From Thioclava sp. JE_KL1 (GTDB taxonomy: Bacteria; Pseudomonadota; Alphaproteobacteria; Rhodobacterales; Rhodobacteraceae), in the NCBI RefSeq assembly GCF_009296265.1, contig NZ_WBJS01000005.1, forward strand, positions 372,001 to 436,000: a stretch of 64,000 bases of DNA. The letters are read 5' to 3'. Each line of letters starts with the position of its first letter. Within the stretch, counting starts at the first letter, position 1. The position numbers and the translations under genes are program-made. A model generated the notes under the pieces. The model made no database searches. It saw only the letters and a program-made list of their open reading frames with translations, and was not told the DNA's origin. Below, one piece after another: positions 1 through 10,585 of this stretch.

Positions 1-1665
<1,665 letters not shown>

Positions 1666-1836
1666 TCAAACGCGGCGTCAGAGCGAAAGCGCCACCGTTT
1701 CGCAGGGGTCACCAACCTGCGGGATTCTCTCCCATTGTTACCCTCGTATTGTCGCCGCGAAGTCTAAATTGCGCCCGATTTCGTACCGATAAGCGGGAAA
1801 TAAGAAACAGAAATTACAAGCCGAAGGGTGTTTGGG

Positions 1837-2742
1837 ATGGATCGCCTGACTGAAATGGAAGCCTTTGCCACCGTCGTGGATCAAGGGGGCTTCACCGATG
1901 CGGCCAAGAAGATGGGCATCTCCAAATCGGCTGTGTCGAAACACGTCTCGGCGTTGGAGGCGCGACTCGGCGCACGCCTTCTGAACCGCACCACCCGTCG
2001 CGTTTCGCCGACGGAAATCGGGCTGGCCTATTACGACCGCGCGCGCCGTGTTCTCAACGATGCGGGCGAGGCCGATGCGCTGGTCACGTCGATGCAGACG
2101 GCGCCCTCGGGGCTGCTGCGCATCTCGGTCGCCACCGATTTCGGTGTGAATCTTCTTTCGCCCGTTCTGGGCGAATTCCTGCAGGAATTTCCCGAAATCA
2201 CCGTGAATATGGTGCTGAACAATCGATACGTCGAACTCATCTCCGAAGGGTTCGACATGGCGATCCGCGTCGGTGAGTTGGAGGATTCGAGCCTGCGCGC
2301 GCGCAAGCTGACCGAGACCTCGCGCCGGATGATCGCCTCGCCGGATTACTTCGCGAAATTCGGTCGCCCCGAGCGGATCGACGATCTCAACGATCACAAG
2401 CTGCTGCATTATTCCAACCAGTCGGCGGGCAATGTCTGGAAGCTGACCGCGCCTTCGGGCGAGCGGCGTCAGGTCCGCTCGGCGGGCTGGCTGACGGTCA
2501 ATGACGGCCAGTCGCTGCTGCACGCCGCGACCGCCGGTCTGGGGATCGCTTACCTGCCGTCCTTCCTTTACGCCGATGCGATGCGCGAAGGGCTGGTGGA
2601 AGAGGCGATGCCCGATCTGCCGATGGAAACGCTGGGCATCTACGCGATCTATCCGCCGGGCCGTTTCACCCAGCCGAAAGTGCGCGCCTTCATCGATTTC
2701 CTCGCCAAGACCTTCGCCGAGAAGGGCCCCGACAACTGGTGA
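1837..2742 (+). CDS. LysR-family transcriptional regulator
   Basis: This 301-residue protein has the LysR layout. The N-terminal winged helix (MDRLTEMEAF, then the recognition region SKSAVSKHVSALEARLG, residues ~1-60) is followed by a periplasmic-binding-protein-like effector domain. ATG 1837 is preferred to the upstream GTG 1828 because GAAGGG sits 8 bases before it and LysR proteins usually begin this way. It closely resembles the single-gene CrgA/AaeR-like subgroup ('ALEARLGARLLNRTTR'). It diverges from the dienoyl-CoA reductase gene across about 225 bases, the usual arrangement of a LysR regulator and its target. The effector is unknown. Confidence 0.88.
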   Translation: MDRLTEMEAFATVVDQGGFTDAAKKMGISKSAVSKHVSALEARLGARLLNRTTRRVSPTEIGLAYYDRARRVLNDAGEADALVTSMQTAPSGLLRISVATDFGVNLLSPVLGEFLQEFPEITVNMVLNNRYVELISEGFDMAIRVGELEDSSLRARKLTETSRRMIASPDYFAKFGRPERIDDLNDHKLLHYSNQSAGNVWKLTAPSGERRQVRSAGWLTVNDGQSLLHAATAGLGIAYLPSFLYADAMREGLVEEAMPDLPMETLGIYAIYPPGRFTQPKVRAFIDFLAKTFAEKGPDNW

Positions 2743-2784
2743 GAGCGAACTCCCTCCCGCGCCGGGCCAATCCGCCGGCTGGCG

Positions 2785-3750
2785 CTAACTCCGGGTCGAG
2801 GTGAGAACCGCTTCGACCCGTCTGTTTTTCTCGCGCCCCTCTTTGGTCAGGTTGCTTGCGCGCGGGGCGAGGAAGCCCGCCCCCTCGGCGCTGACCTGCG
2901 ACGCCGCGACCCCGTAATCGCCGACCAGCTTCTGCCGTGCCGATTGCGCGCGTTTCTTCGACAGCGCGATATTGGCCGCGAGCGAGCCCACCGCATCGGT
3001 ATGGCCCACCAGCATCACCTGAAAATCGGGATTGGCCTTGAGGAACTCGGCCAGTGCCTGCAGCGAGGCGAAATCGCCCGAACCGAGCGCGGAGGCCCCG
3101 GACGGAAAGTCGAGATCGTCGAGCGCGACCGAGCCCTGCGCCTCGAGCGTCTGCGCAAGCGCGGAGGGGGCGACGGCGGGGGCATCGGCGCGCGGCAGAA
3201 TCGGTGCGGTTTGCGGCGGGGCGAGCGGATCATCGGGCTGAGCAGGCGTGACGTCCTGCACCCGCATCTCGGTCACCTGAATGAAGCCCGACTCGGACGA
3301 GCGCGACACGGTAATTCCGAAGTAATCCGCCCCATTGCGCGCCGCGATATAGCGGAAGTCGCCCAGATCGACATGCATCGCGGGCTCTGACAGCAGGTCG
3401 AGCGCGTAGCGGAAATCGAACCCGCCGCAGGCCTGCGTGTCGCATTCATAGAGGATGTCGTAGCCCGCCTGTTCGAGCTGATCGCGCAGCGGGGCGAGGA
3501 TTTGCAGCGTCGTGTTCTGATTGGCGCGCAACTGATAGGCCGTATCGGAGCGCGCGCCTTCCAGAGCGCGGGTCTCGAGCTGACCGTCCTGCCACGGCCC
3601 GACTGCCAACTGGTAGCTGGTGGCGGGGCTCGTTTCCTGCGCCGATTGCGTGGCGCCTGCGGGCAGTTGCAGATCCGACGCCGCCTGTGCCGCGTGGGAC
3701 AGGGTAGCGGCGAGAAGACCTGCCAACAGGAGGGTCGCCCGGCGGGTCAT
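2785..3750 (-). CDS. OmpA-family outer membrane / peptidoglycan-associated protein
   Basis: The protein is 321 residues with a signal peptide (MTRRATLLLAGLLAATLSHA, cleavage near AQAA). The first ~190 residues are a domain I do not recognise. A proline-rich linker follows, then a C-terminal OmpA-like domain (~205-320) with the hallmark VGHTDAVGSLAANIALSKKRA and a closing N-R-R-V segment. Family members bind peptidoglycan non-covalently through this domain and tie the outer membrane to the wall. Its ATG overlaps the stop of the upstream acetyltransferase gene by 4 bases (ATGA), so the two are translationally coupled. It converges on the LysR gene. Confidence 0.85.
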   Translation of the reverse strand: MTRRATLLLAGLLAATLSHAAQAASDLQLPAGATQSAQETSPATSYQLAVGPWQDGQLETRALEGARSDTAYQLRANQNTTLQILAPLRDQLEQAGYDILYECDTQACGGFDFRYALDLLSEPAMHVDLGDFRYIAARNGADYFGITVSRSSESGFIQVTEMRVQDVTPAQPDDPLAPPQTAPILPRADAPAVAPSALAQTLEAQGSVALDDLDFPSGASALGSGDFASLQALAEFLKANPDFQVMLVGHTDAVGSLAANIALSKKRAQSARQKLVGDYGVAASQVSAEGAGFLAPRASNLTKEGREKNRRVEAVLTSTRS

Positions 3751-4460
3751 GCCACCTCCGGCGCGCGGCGATAGTGATATTGCGCGCGCACTTCCATACC
3801 GAAGCTTTCGGCGAGCGTGTTCGAGGCGTCATTGGCGAGCGTCGTGATCATCTCGAACCGCTCCGCCCCGGCCTCGGCGGCCCAGCGTGCGCCCTCATGG
3901 ATCATCTCGCGCGCGAGGCTCATCCGGCGGTATTTTGGGGCGACGGCGAGCGCGTGGAGCATCGCGGCCCCTTCATAAACAGCGATATAGGCAACGCCTG
4001 CGGCCCGGTCGTCTTTGCGGCCCAGCACGCAGGTTTTCGGCACCTCGGCGCGATCCATGATCGCCTGACGCTCGGGGCCGACATCGAGCTCGGTCCACAG
4101 GTCGCGGGCGATCTGCAGCGGCGGCCAATGGGCAAAAGCGGTCACGGGCGGCACCTCGCCCTGCATCGCGGCGATCGGAGCCGACCAGATCCGCACCGGG
4201 TCATAGGATTCGTAGCCGCGCGCCTCCAGAACCGCATCCAAGGCCTCGTCGCCTGCGCGGATCATGAAGCGCGGGCGCTGGCCCAAGGCGCGATGCGCAG
4301 CTTCGGCGGCCGGAATGTCGGCCTGCTCGAGCGGCACTTCCAGCGTCGCGCAGCTGACGCGCGAGCCGCCGCCTTGTCCGTCACGGATCAGAAATCCGCC
4401 CGCGCGGCGATATTCGGCTGCGGGCCAAGTCGCGTCGATGATCGCGTAGGCGTCGATCAT
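3747..4460 (-). CDS. GNAT-family N-acetyltransferase
   Basis: This 237-residue protein has a C-terminal GNAT fold. The acetyl-CoA binding region reads VAPKYRRMSLAREMIHEGARWA (about residues 175-198), matching the Q/RxxGxG/A loop only loosely, and is followed by the usual hydrophobic strand and FGMEVRAQYHYR end. The substrate cannot be told from sequence. It is the middle gene of a three-gene operon (cinA-like, GNAT, OmpA-like) with 4-base ATGA overlaps at both ends, so expression is almost certainly shared. There is no sign of truncation. Confidence 0.8.
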   Translation of the reverse strand: MIDAYAIIDATWPAAEYRRAGGFLIRDGQGGGSRVSCATLEVPLEQADIPAAEAAHRALGQRPRFMIRAGDEALDAVLEARGYESYDPVRIWSAPIAAMQGEVPPVTAFAHWPPLQIARDLWTELDVGPERQAIMDRAEVPKTCVLGRKDDRAAGVAYIAVYEGAAMLHALAVAPKYRRMSLAREMIHEGARWAAEAGAERFEMITTLANDASNTLAESFGMEVRAQYHYRRAPEVA

Positions 4461-5185
4461 GTGCCCTCCGGGAAGGCGGTTTTCAGCTCGGCGAAGCCCG
4501 CGTCGACCTGAACGGGATCGGTGCCTCGCAGCACGAGATTGGTGCCGTAACGGCCTTCCTGCACGAAGGGGTAGGAGCCGATCGAGAGGTCGGGATAGCG
4601 GCCCGCCAGCGCGCGCAGATCGTCGGCCACCGAGGATTCCGCGCGCAGCACCTGCAGGCTGCGCGAGATCATCGGCGCGCCGCCGGTGAGTTTCGGCAAA
4701 AGCCCCTCGACCATCGCCTGAAAGATGTTCGGCACGCCCGCCATCACATGGACATTGCCCAGCGAGAAGCCCGGCGCGGCAGAGACCGGGTTCTCGATCA
4801 AAACCGCGCCGTCGGGGATCCGCGCCATGCGCAGCCGCGCGGAGGTGAATTCCGTATCCCGGGCTGCGTAATGCGCGGCGAGGATCGCTTTGGCATCCTC
4901 GCGCACGTCGAGCTTGGCGCCCATCGCCTCGGCCACCGCATCGGCGGTGATGTCGTCATGGGTCGGGCCGATTCCGCCGCTCGTAAAAAGGTGATCATGG
5001 GCTGCCGAGAGCTCCCGCACTGCGGCTACGATCACCTCGTTATCGTCCGGCACCACGCGGATTTCGCGGCAGGTGATTCCGCGCTCGACCAGCTGTCCGG
5101 CCAGATAATGCGCGTTTCCCTCGCGGGTGCGCCCCGAGAGGATTTCATCGCCGATGATCAGGATCGCTGCGGTGGGATTTGGCAT
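4457..5185 (-). CDS. CinA-like molybdopterin-binding domain protein (no deamidase domain)
   Basis: The 242-residue product is a stand-alone MoCF_biosynth / CinA N-terminal domain: AILIIGDEILSGRT at the start, then TSGGIGPTHDDITADAVA, and FSLGNVHVMAGVPNIF. The C-terminal nicotinamide-nucleotide deamidase domain of full CinA is absent, as in many alphaproteobacterial 'competence/damage-inducible protein A' homologues. I chose ATG 5185 because AAAGGAG lies 8 bases upstream and the conserved region starts directly after it; a longer in-frame extension to 5245 has no such support. The known family role is ADP-ribose or pterin nucleotide pyrophosphatase-like; the actual substrate here is not determined. 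Confidence 0.84.
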   Translation of the reverse strand: MPNPTAAILIIGDEILSGRTREGNAHYLAGQLVERGITCREIRVVPDDNEVIVAAVRELSAAHDHLFTSGGIGPTHDDITADAVAEAMGAKLDVREDAKAILAAHYAARDTEFTSARLRMARIPDGAVLIENPVSAAPGFSLGNVHVMAGVPNIFQAMVEGLLPKLTGGAPMISRSLQVLRAESSVADDLRALAGRYPDLSIGSYPFVQEGRYGTNLVLRGTDPVQVDAGFAELKTAFPEGT

Positions 5186-5302
5186 CTGTGAGGCTCCTTT
5201 CGACTTGGTATAGGGCGCGGAACGGGGCGCGAAAAGCCCGGGCACTGGCCAAGCCCCGCTTTTGTGACTATCTAAAGGCCGAAACCCTTAAGGAGCAGAC
5301 CG

Positions 5303-6112
5303 TTGGACGATACTCAGGGCCGCACCACGAAGGACGGAATCCGGATCTACGATCAGAGCGATTTTGCGGGAATGCGCGCCTCCTCGCAGGTGACGGCGCA
5401 AATTCTCGACGAGGTCGCCGATCTGGTGGAGCCGGGGGTCACGACCGCAGCACTCGACGCCTTCATCGAACGCCGCGTGGGCGAGCTGGGCGCGACCTCG
5501 GCGACCATCGGCTATCGCGGCTATCAGCACGCGAGCTGCATCTCGGTGAACCATGTCGTCTGCCACGGCATCCCGGGCGACAAGAAGCTGAAGGACGGCG
5601 ATATCATCAATATCGACGTGACCGTGATCCTCGACGGCTGGTTCGGGGACAGCTCGCGCATGTATGTCGCGGGCAATCTGAGCCGCAAGGCCGAGCGTCT
5701 GATCCAGGTCACCCATGACTCGCTCATGGTCGGCATCGAGCAGGTGAAGCCCGGCAACACCTTTGGCGATATCGGTCATGCGATCCAGAAATTCGTCGAG
5801 AGCAACCGCATGTCGGTCGTGCGCGATTTCTGCGGTCACGGCGTCGGCAAGGTCTTCCACGCGCCGCCGAACGTGCTGCATTACGGGCGCGCAGGATCCG
5901 GCGCGATGCTGGAAGAGGGCATGATCTTCACGATCGAGCCGATGGTGAATCTGGGCCGTCCCGAGACCAAGGTTCTGGCCGACGATTGGACCGCGGTGAC
6001 GCGGGACAAATCGCTGTCGGCGCAGTTCGAGCATTCGGTGGGTGTGACCGCCGACGGCTGCGAGATCTTCACCACTTCGCCGGCGGGGCGTTTCCACCCG
6101 ACCTGGCGCTAA
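5303..6112 (+). CDS. map: methionine aminopeptidase, type I
   Basis: The 269-residue enzyme removes initiator methionine from nascent proteins. It has the pita-bread fold landmarks: the first two metal-binding aspartates in DVTVILDGWFGDSS, the metal-binding histidine in CGHGVGKVFH, and the glutamates in GMIFTIEPM and the terminal QFEHSV. Translation appears to begin at TTG 5303, with AAGGAG seven bases upstream; no ATG or GTG fits as well. It diverges from the CinA-like operon and is followed by a GC-rich hairpin repeat. It is full length and shows no oddities apart from the TTG start. Confidence 0.93.
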   Translation: MDDTQGRTTKDGIRIYDQSDFAGMRASSQVTAQILDEVADLVEPGVTTAALDAFIERRVGELGATSATIGYRGYQHASCISVNHVVCHGIPGDKKLKDGDIINIDVTVILDGWFGDSSRMYVAGNLSRKAERLIQVTHDSLMVGIEQVKPGNTFGDIGHAIQKFVESNRMSVVRDFCGHGVGKVFHAPPNVLHYGRAGSGAMLEEGMIFTIEPMVNLGRPETKVLADDWTAVTRDKSLSAQFEHSVGVTADGCEIFTTSPAGRFHPTWR

Positions 6113-6120
6113 GGTTCAGG

Positions 6121-6187
6121 CGTTAGTGGGGGCGCTGCCCCCACTGGCTGCGCCAGCCCCCCCGGGATACTTTCGCCAAGCCGAAGA
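6121..6187 (+). repeat. Rhodobacteraceae-type GC-rich intergenic repeat, copy 1
   Basis: A perfect 9-bp inverted repeat, AGTGGGGGC-gct-GCCCCCACT, at 6125-6145 is followed by GGCTGCGCCA and a CCCCCGGGATA...TTCGCCAAG tail. The same ordered blocks recur inverted at 42662-42729 and, in a divergent form, at 13117-13173. It sits between the convergent ends of map and the HAD phosphatase, where it could end transcription or stabilise 3' ends. Confidence 0.75.
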
Positions 6188-6856
6188 TCAGGGATCGAGG
6201 CCGATGAGCCGCGGCACCTGGGCCATGTCGGTGAACAGTTCCGCCCCCTCCGCCGCGAGCTTCGGATTGTCGCCTTTCGGCGAATAGCCGAGGCAACGCA
6301 TGCCTGCGTTTTTCGCCGCGCGCGCGCCGGTGGGGCTATCCTCGATCACGACGCAAGCGGTCGGATCGGCGCCCAGATGGCGCGCGGCATGGATGTAGAG
6401 ATCGGGCTTCGGCTTGGGCAGTCCCATGTCCTGCCCCGAGAACAGCAGTCCTTCGAGCCGCGTGCGGATATCCGGGTGCTGCCCGAGCGTCGCCTCCATC
6501 TTCGCCTGCCGGCCGTTCGATCCGACCGCAAAGGGAATGCCCTCCGCATCGAGCCGGGCGAGAAGGCGCGGGATGCCCGGCATCAGCTCGGTCCCCTCGC
6601 GCAGCCGGGCGTAGAGCGCCTTGTAATAGCTGTCGACCCAGCCCTCGGGCAGATCGGCCCCGTGCTCGCGGCCCCATTGATAGACATTCTCGATGGTGGA
6701 GCCGATGAAGGCGTCTTCCAGTTCGGAGATCGTCTTATGCACGCCGTAGCGGGCGAATTCTTCCTGGATCAGGTCGAAGGTCGCAGGCTCGCTGTCGACG
6801 AGCACACCGTCGCAATCGAACAGGACGGCATGGGGAATCTTCGGGTGGTGCGTCAT
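6188..6856 (-). CDS. HAD-superfamily hydrolase (phosphoglycolate phosphatase / beta-phosphoglucomutase-like)
   Basis: The 222-residue protein has all four HAD motifs. The nucleophile motif is FDCDGVLVDSEP near residue 13; a serine lies in VGSNGRQAKM; a lysine in GLPKPKPDLY; and the acidic pair in VVIEDSPTGARAAKNAG. The alpha-helical cap inserted after motif I marks subclass IA. Substrates of this group are small phosphorylated sugars or glycolate phosphate and cannot be resolved here. Its start overlaps the rsmD stop by 4 bases, making it the last gene of the oxidoreductase-rsmD-HAD operon. Confidence 0.87.
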   Translation of the reverse strand: MTHHPKIPHAVLFDCDGVLVDSEPATFDLIQEEFARYGVHKTISELEDAFIGSTIENVYQWGREHGADLPEGWVDSYYKALYARLREGTELMPGIPRLLARLDAEGIPFAVGSNGRQAKMEATLGQHPDIRTRLEGLLFSGQDMGLPKPKPDLYIHAARHLGADPTACVVIEDSPTGARAAKNAGMRCLGYSPKGDNPKLAAEGAELFTDMAQVPRLIGLDP

Positions 6857-7416
6857 TCAGGCATCCGGGCAAGGGTTACGAGCGTGTCGCCATAGCGGCG
6901 CTGGTCAAGCTGTTCGAGGGCGGCGGGCAGGATCGGCGGGGTGTTCTCTTCCCAAACGATCATCGCGCCCGGAGCGATCCATCCATTCTCGAGACAGGAG
7001 GCGAGGGCACGTTCGCCCAGTCCCATCCCATAGGGCGGATCGAGGAAGATCAGATCATAGCCGGGGCCGCGATTTGGACCCATATTGGTCGCATCGCGCC
7101 GCCAGACATCGGTGACGCCCATCGCGCGCATCGCCTCGATATTGCGGCGCAGAAGCGCGCGGGCGGCTGTGCCCTCATCGACGAAGGCCACGCGGGCCGC
7201 GCCGCGCGACAGCGCCTCCAGCCCCAGCGCTCCGGTGCCTGCGAAAAGATCGAGCACCCGCGCCTCGGGCACCGGATTGCCATGCCCGCCATTCATCAGC
7301 AGGTTGAAGATCGACTCGCGCACGCGGTCGGTCGTGGGGCGCAGATGCGCGTCCATGTCGCCTGCACCCACATCCGCCAGTTTCAGCCCGCGTTTCGCGC
7401 CTCCGATAATTCTCAT
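6853..7416 (-). CDS. rsmD: 16S rRNA (guanine-966 N2)-methyltransferase RsmD
   Basis: At 187 residues this is the usual length. The N-terminus MRIIGGAKRGLKL, the MRPTTDRVRES-like segment (LRPTTDRVRESIFN), the SAM-binding loop LDLFAGTGALGLEALSRGA and the catalytic LDPPYG are all diagnostic. It methylates G966 of 16S rRNA in the small subunit. It overlaps the upstream FAD oxidoreductase gene and the downstream HAD gene by ATGA junctions, so all three are likely co-translated. Confidence 0.93.
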   Translation of the reverse strand: MRIIGGAKRGLKLADVGAGDMDAHLRPTTDRVRESIFNLLMNGGHGNPVPEARVLDLFAGTGALGLEALSRGAARVAFVDEGTAARALLRRNIEAMRAMGVTDVWRRDATNMGPNRGPGYDLIFLDPPYGMGLGERALASCLENGWIAPGAMIVWEENTPPILPAALEQLDQRRYGDTLVTLARMPE

Positions 7417-8612
7417 TTCATCAGGGCTTTCAGCTCTGCCGTGGTCTCGACCGCCTCGGGCGTCACGGGTTTGCCCGCTTCGATCAGGCGTTTGCCGACC
7501 ATGTAGGCGCGCGCGTCGTTGATCGCGTCCACCGCGATCAGGCGGCCTGCGCGGAAATACCAGAAGCTGCAGCCGTCATCGTGGCGGCTGACGACCTGAT
7601 CGTAGCCCGCATTGAGCCCGGCGATCTGCAGCTTCGCGTCGAACTGATCCGACCAGAACCACGGTTTTGGCGCATAGGCGCGGCCTGCTCCCAGCATGTT
7701 CTCGGCGACCAGCTCGCCCATGTCGATTGCGTTGCCGACGGATTCGAGGCGGATACGCCCCTCGGAGCCGGGGAAAGAGGCGCAATCGCCCGCCGCCCAG
7801 ACATGGGGTGCGGAGGTGCGGCCCTGCGCGTCGGCGGCGATGCCGTTTTCGCAATGGATACCGGCTTCGCGGGCGACCTCTTCGTCGGGGGTGATGCCGA
7901 TGCCGACGATCACGAAATCGGCGGGCAATTCGCGTCCGTCCTCGAGGATTGCGCCGGTGACGGCCTCCTCGCCGGTCAGTCGCGTCAGGCCGACGCCTTC
8001 GAGGATTTCGACGCCGCGCTCGAGATGCAGCGCGCGGATCGCGTCTGCGGTTTCCTTGCAGGCGACGCGGCCGAGGATGCGCGGGGCGGCCTCGACCAGC
8101 GTGACCTCGAGGCCGAGCTTGCGCGCGACCGCCGCCGCCTCCAGCCCAATATAGCCGCCGCCGACCACCACGAGTCGTTTGCCGGGGGTGAAATGGGGCT
8201 GCATCCGGTCGACATCGGCGAGGTTACGCACGGTGAAGACATTGCCCAGATCGCCGCCGATTGCCGCGGGCAGACGGCGCGGCGTGGCGCCGGTGCAGAG
8301 CGCCAGTTCGGCATAGTCCTGCGTCTCGCCATCCGACAGGGTGACCGTCTGCGTCTCGGTGTCGATCGCAGTGACGGAGGCGCCGAGCCGGAGCGCGATA
8401 TCGTTCTCCTGCCACCAATCCGGGGCGCGCAGCGTCAGCCGCTCCAGCTCCATCTCGCCCAGCAGATAGGCTTTCGACAGGGGCGGACGCTGGTAGGGCT
8501 GAATGGGCTCCGAGCCGATCACGGTGATCGCCCCGTCAAATTTTAGCGCCCGCAGTTTCGCGGCCATAGAGGCTGCGGCCTGTCCCGCGCCGACGATCAC
8601 TATTCCACCCAT
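7413..8612 (-). CDS. FAD-dependent oxidoreductase (ferredoxin/rubredoxin reductase family)
   Basis: The product is 399 residues with two Rossmann folds: FAD-binding VIVGAGQAAASMAAKLR at the very N-terminus and NAD(P)H-binding VVVGGGYIGLEAAAVARKLG near residue 150. The FAD-binding C-terminal motif is WAAGDCAS, and a reductase C-terminal domain closes the protein. Family members pass electrons from NADH to a ferredoxin or rubredoxin of a P450 or dioxygenase; no such partner is nearby. I chose ATG 8612 rather than the GTG at 8624 because GGAG sits six bases ahead of the ATG. It leads a coupled operon with rsmD and diverges from peroxiredoxin. Confidence 0.87.
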   Translation of the reverse strand: MGGIVIVGAGQAAASMAAKLRALKFDGAITVIGSEPIQPYQRPPLSKAYLLGEMELERLTLRAPDWWQENDIALRLGASVTAIDTETQTVTLSDGETQDYAELALCTGATPRRLPAAIGGDLGNVFTVRNLADVDRMQPHFTPGKRLVVVGGGYIGLEAAAVARKLGLEVTLVEAAPRILGRVACKETADAIRALHLERGVEILEGVGLTRLTGEEAVTGAILEDGRELPADFVIVGIGITPDEEVAREAGIHCENGIAADAQGRTSAPHVWAAGDCASFPGSEGRIRLESVGNAIDMGELVAENMLGAGRAYAPKPWFWSDQFDAKLQIAGLNAGYDQVVSRHDDGCSFWYFRAGRLIAVDAINDARAYMVGKRLIEAGKPVTPEAVETTAELKALMK

Positions 8613-8694
8613 GACTTTCTCCACTGGCCCGGCTCGCGCCTGACCCTATATCGACGGGCGGAACAAGTGCAACGCGAACAAATCGGAGCTTTCT

Positions 8695-9183
8695 ATGACC
8701 TTAACGACCGGCGACGTACTTCCCGGCGCGACTTTCCTCGCCGTGGGCGACGAAGGGCCGCAACCCGTGAGCCTTGGCGACAAGATGAAGGGCCGCAAGA
8801 TCGTGATCTTCGCCGTGCCGGGCGCCTATACCGGCGTCTGCACCACCGCCCATGTGCCCAGCTTCATCCGCACCAAGGACCAATTCGCCGAAAAGGGCGT
8901 GGACGAGATCATCTGCGTCTCGGTCAACGATCCCTTCGTCATGAAGGCCTGGGGCGAGGCAACGGGCGCGACCGATGCAGGGCTGACCATGCTGGCCGAC
9001 CCGGAAGCTGCCTTCACGCAGGCGATCGAGATGGATTTCACCGCGCCGCCCGCGGGCCTCATCAACCGCTCGAAGCGCTACGCGATGCTCGTCGAGGATG
9101 GCGTGGTCAAGCACCTGAATGTCGAGGAAAGCCCCGGCACCTGCGAGGCGTCGGCAGGCGAAGGGCTTCTCGCGGAACTCTGA
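8695..9183 (+). CDS. peroxiredoxin, Prx5-type
   Basis: The 162-residue protein begins MTLTTGDVLP and carries the Prx5 active-site signature VPGAYTGVCTTAHVPSF with the peroxidatic cysteine at residue 49. Prx5 enzymes reduce hydrogen peroxide and alkyl hydroperoxides using glutathione/glutaredoxin or thioredoxin. GGAG lies seven bases before the start codon. A clear intrinsic terminator follows at 9202-9233. It diverges from the FAD oxidoreductase across 82 bases. No fused glutaredoxin domain is present. Confidence 0.92.
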   Translation: MTLTTGDVLPGATFLAVGDEGPQPVSLGDKMKGRKIVIFAVPGAYTGVCTTAHVPSFIRTKDQFAEKGVDEIICVSVNDPFVMKAWGEATGATDAGLTMLADPEAAFTQAIEMDFTAPPAGLINRSKRYAMLVEDGVVKHLNVEESPGTCEASAGEGLLAEL

Positions 9184-9201
9184 TCCGCCCTGTCGAAAAC
9201 G

Positions 9202-9233
9202 AAAACGCCCGGCCAAGGAGCCGGGCGTTTTTC
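9202..9233 (+). terminator. Rho-independent terminator after peroxiredoxin
   Basis: A 12-bp perfect stem AAAACGCCCGGC / GCCGGGCGTTTT with a 6-base loop (CAAGGA) ends in a T-rich tract. It overlaps the stop region of the converging pterin dehydratase gene and may work in both directions. Confidence 0.9.
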
Positions 9234-9235
9234 GT

Positions 9236-9607
9236 TTAGTCTTCGTCTTTTTCGACCGGTTCGGTCAGTCGCATCACCGGGCGTCCGATATCGCGGTCGA
9301 CCTCGGCCACGCCCTCGGCCAGCGAATCCAGCGCGCCTGCCAGTTCGATATCGAGGACGCTGACGCCGCCGCAATCATGGGTGGTCAGCGTGATCTCGAG
9401 CTTGTTGTAGACATTGCGCCAGTCGGGATGGTGATCCATCTTCTCGGCGCAGAGCGCGGCTTGGCTCATGAACCCCCAAGCGGCGGAGAAATCCTTGAAC
9501 AGAAGCCGCTTGATCAGGGCATCCTGCCCGTCGGCCGCGCGCCATCCGGTATCTTCAAGCGCGTTGAGCAGCGCTTTGCGTTCCTCGGGTTCGAGCTTCG
9601 ATGTCAT
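9236..9607 (-). CDS. phhB: 4a-hydroxytetrahydrobiopterin dehydratase (pterin carbinolamine dehydratase)
   Basis: The 123-residue protein matches the PCD fold. The signature EKMDHHPDWRNVYNKLEI with the paired active-site histidines (DHHP) is followed by LTTHDCGGVS containing the third conserved histidine. The enzyme dehydrates the 4a-carbinolamine form of the pterin cofactor after aromatic amino acid hydroxylation; in bacteria it may also act in molybdopterin or folate chemistry. It is slightly longer than usual owing to an acidic C-terminal tail (VEKDED). No phenylalanine hydroxylase gene is present in this window. Confidence 0.9.
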   Translation of the reverse strand: MTSKLEPEERKALLNALEDTGWRAADGQDALIKRLLFKDFSAAWGFMSQAALCAEKMDHHPDWRNVYNKLEITLTTHDCGGVSVLDIELAGALDSLAEGVAEVDRDIGRPVMRLTEPVEKDED

Positions 9608-9664
9608 CGCTTACTCCCTGATGCGTTAAGCTGGCCCGCAGCCTTGCAGCCCCGGGCCGCCAGT

Positions 9665-10546
9665 TCAAGCGGCACCGCTTTCGCGGGTCACGCTGCGGGT
9701 CTCGATTTTCGGCACCTGCACCACTTCGAGCGTGCGCGTGGGGAAGGGGATGCCGATATCGTTCGCGTCGAACTCCACCTTGATCTTGCGGGTATATTCC
9801 GCCTGCAGGCCCCAGAAATCTTCCGTCTTGGCCCAGACGCGGAAGGTGAAATCGACAGAGCTGTCGCCCAGTTGCTTCACCCGGATCACAGGCGCGGGCT
9901 CCGGCAGGGCACGCGGATCGGAGAGCGAGATATTCTCCAGCACTTCCTGCGTTTTCTTCAGGTCCGCGTCATAGGCGACGCCGATGGTCAGATCCATCAT
10001 CCGTGTCGGGTTGGCGGAGAAATTGGTGATCGCGCTCGACCAGATGTCGCTGTTGGGCACGATGATCTGGATGCCGTCATAGGTCGTCAGAACCGTGTAG
10101 AAGAGCTGGATTTCGGTCACCGTGCCGCTTTCCGAGCCCGCCGCGATGAAATCGCCTTGGCGGAACGGGTGGAACAGAATGATCATCACGCCCGCGGCAA
10201 GGTTGGACAGCGTGCCTTGCAGCGCCAGACCGATGGCCAGACCGGCGGCACCGACAAGGGCGGCCAACGAGGTCGTCTGAATACCGAAGCGGTTGAGGAT
10301 GAAGATCACCCCGATCGCGAGGATCAGGTATTTCACCATATTGCCGAGGAAGCCGAAGAGCGTGTCGTCCAGCCGTTTGTAGCGCTGCGACAGCGCCACG
10401 ATGCGCCGTTTGGCCCAGGCCGAGATCGCCATCGCGACCAGCAGGATCACCAGCGCAGCCACCACATTCACCGCAACCATAATGGCTGCATCGATCCGAT
10501 CCTGCGTCAGCCACGCGCTGACATCGGTCAGGTCATTGAAATTCAT
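9665..10546 (-). CDS. MscS-family mechanosensitive ion channel
   Basis: The 293-residue membrane protein has three N-terminal transmembrane helices. The pore-lining TM3 reads GAAGLAIGLALQGTLSNLAAG, with the alternating glycine/alanine packing typical of MscS, followed by HPFRQGDFI and the beta domain (VTEIQLFYTVLTTYDG...VPNS). This is the family's minimal architecture. Such channels open on hypo-osmotic shock and release solutes. It lies alone between genes of unrelated function on the same strand. Confidence 0.92.
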   Translation of the reverse strand: MNFNDLTDVSAWLTQDRIDAAIMVAVNVVAALVILLVAMAISAWAKRRIVALSQRYKRLDDTLFGFLGNMVKYLILAIGVIFILNRFGIQTTSLAALVGAAGLAIGLALQGTLSNLAAGVMIILFHPFRQGDFIAAGSESGTVTEIQLFYTVLTTYDGIQIIVPNSDIWSSAITNFSANPTRMMDLTIGVAYDADLKKTQEVLENISLSDPRALPEPAPVIRVKQLGDSSVDFTFRVWAKTEDFWGLQAEYTRKIKVEFDANDIGIPFPTRTLEVVQVPKIETRSVTRESGAA

Positions 10547-10585
10547 TCATCGCTCCCGTCATACGTCCTTTAACACTGCTACTTA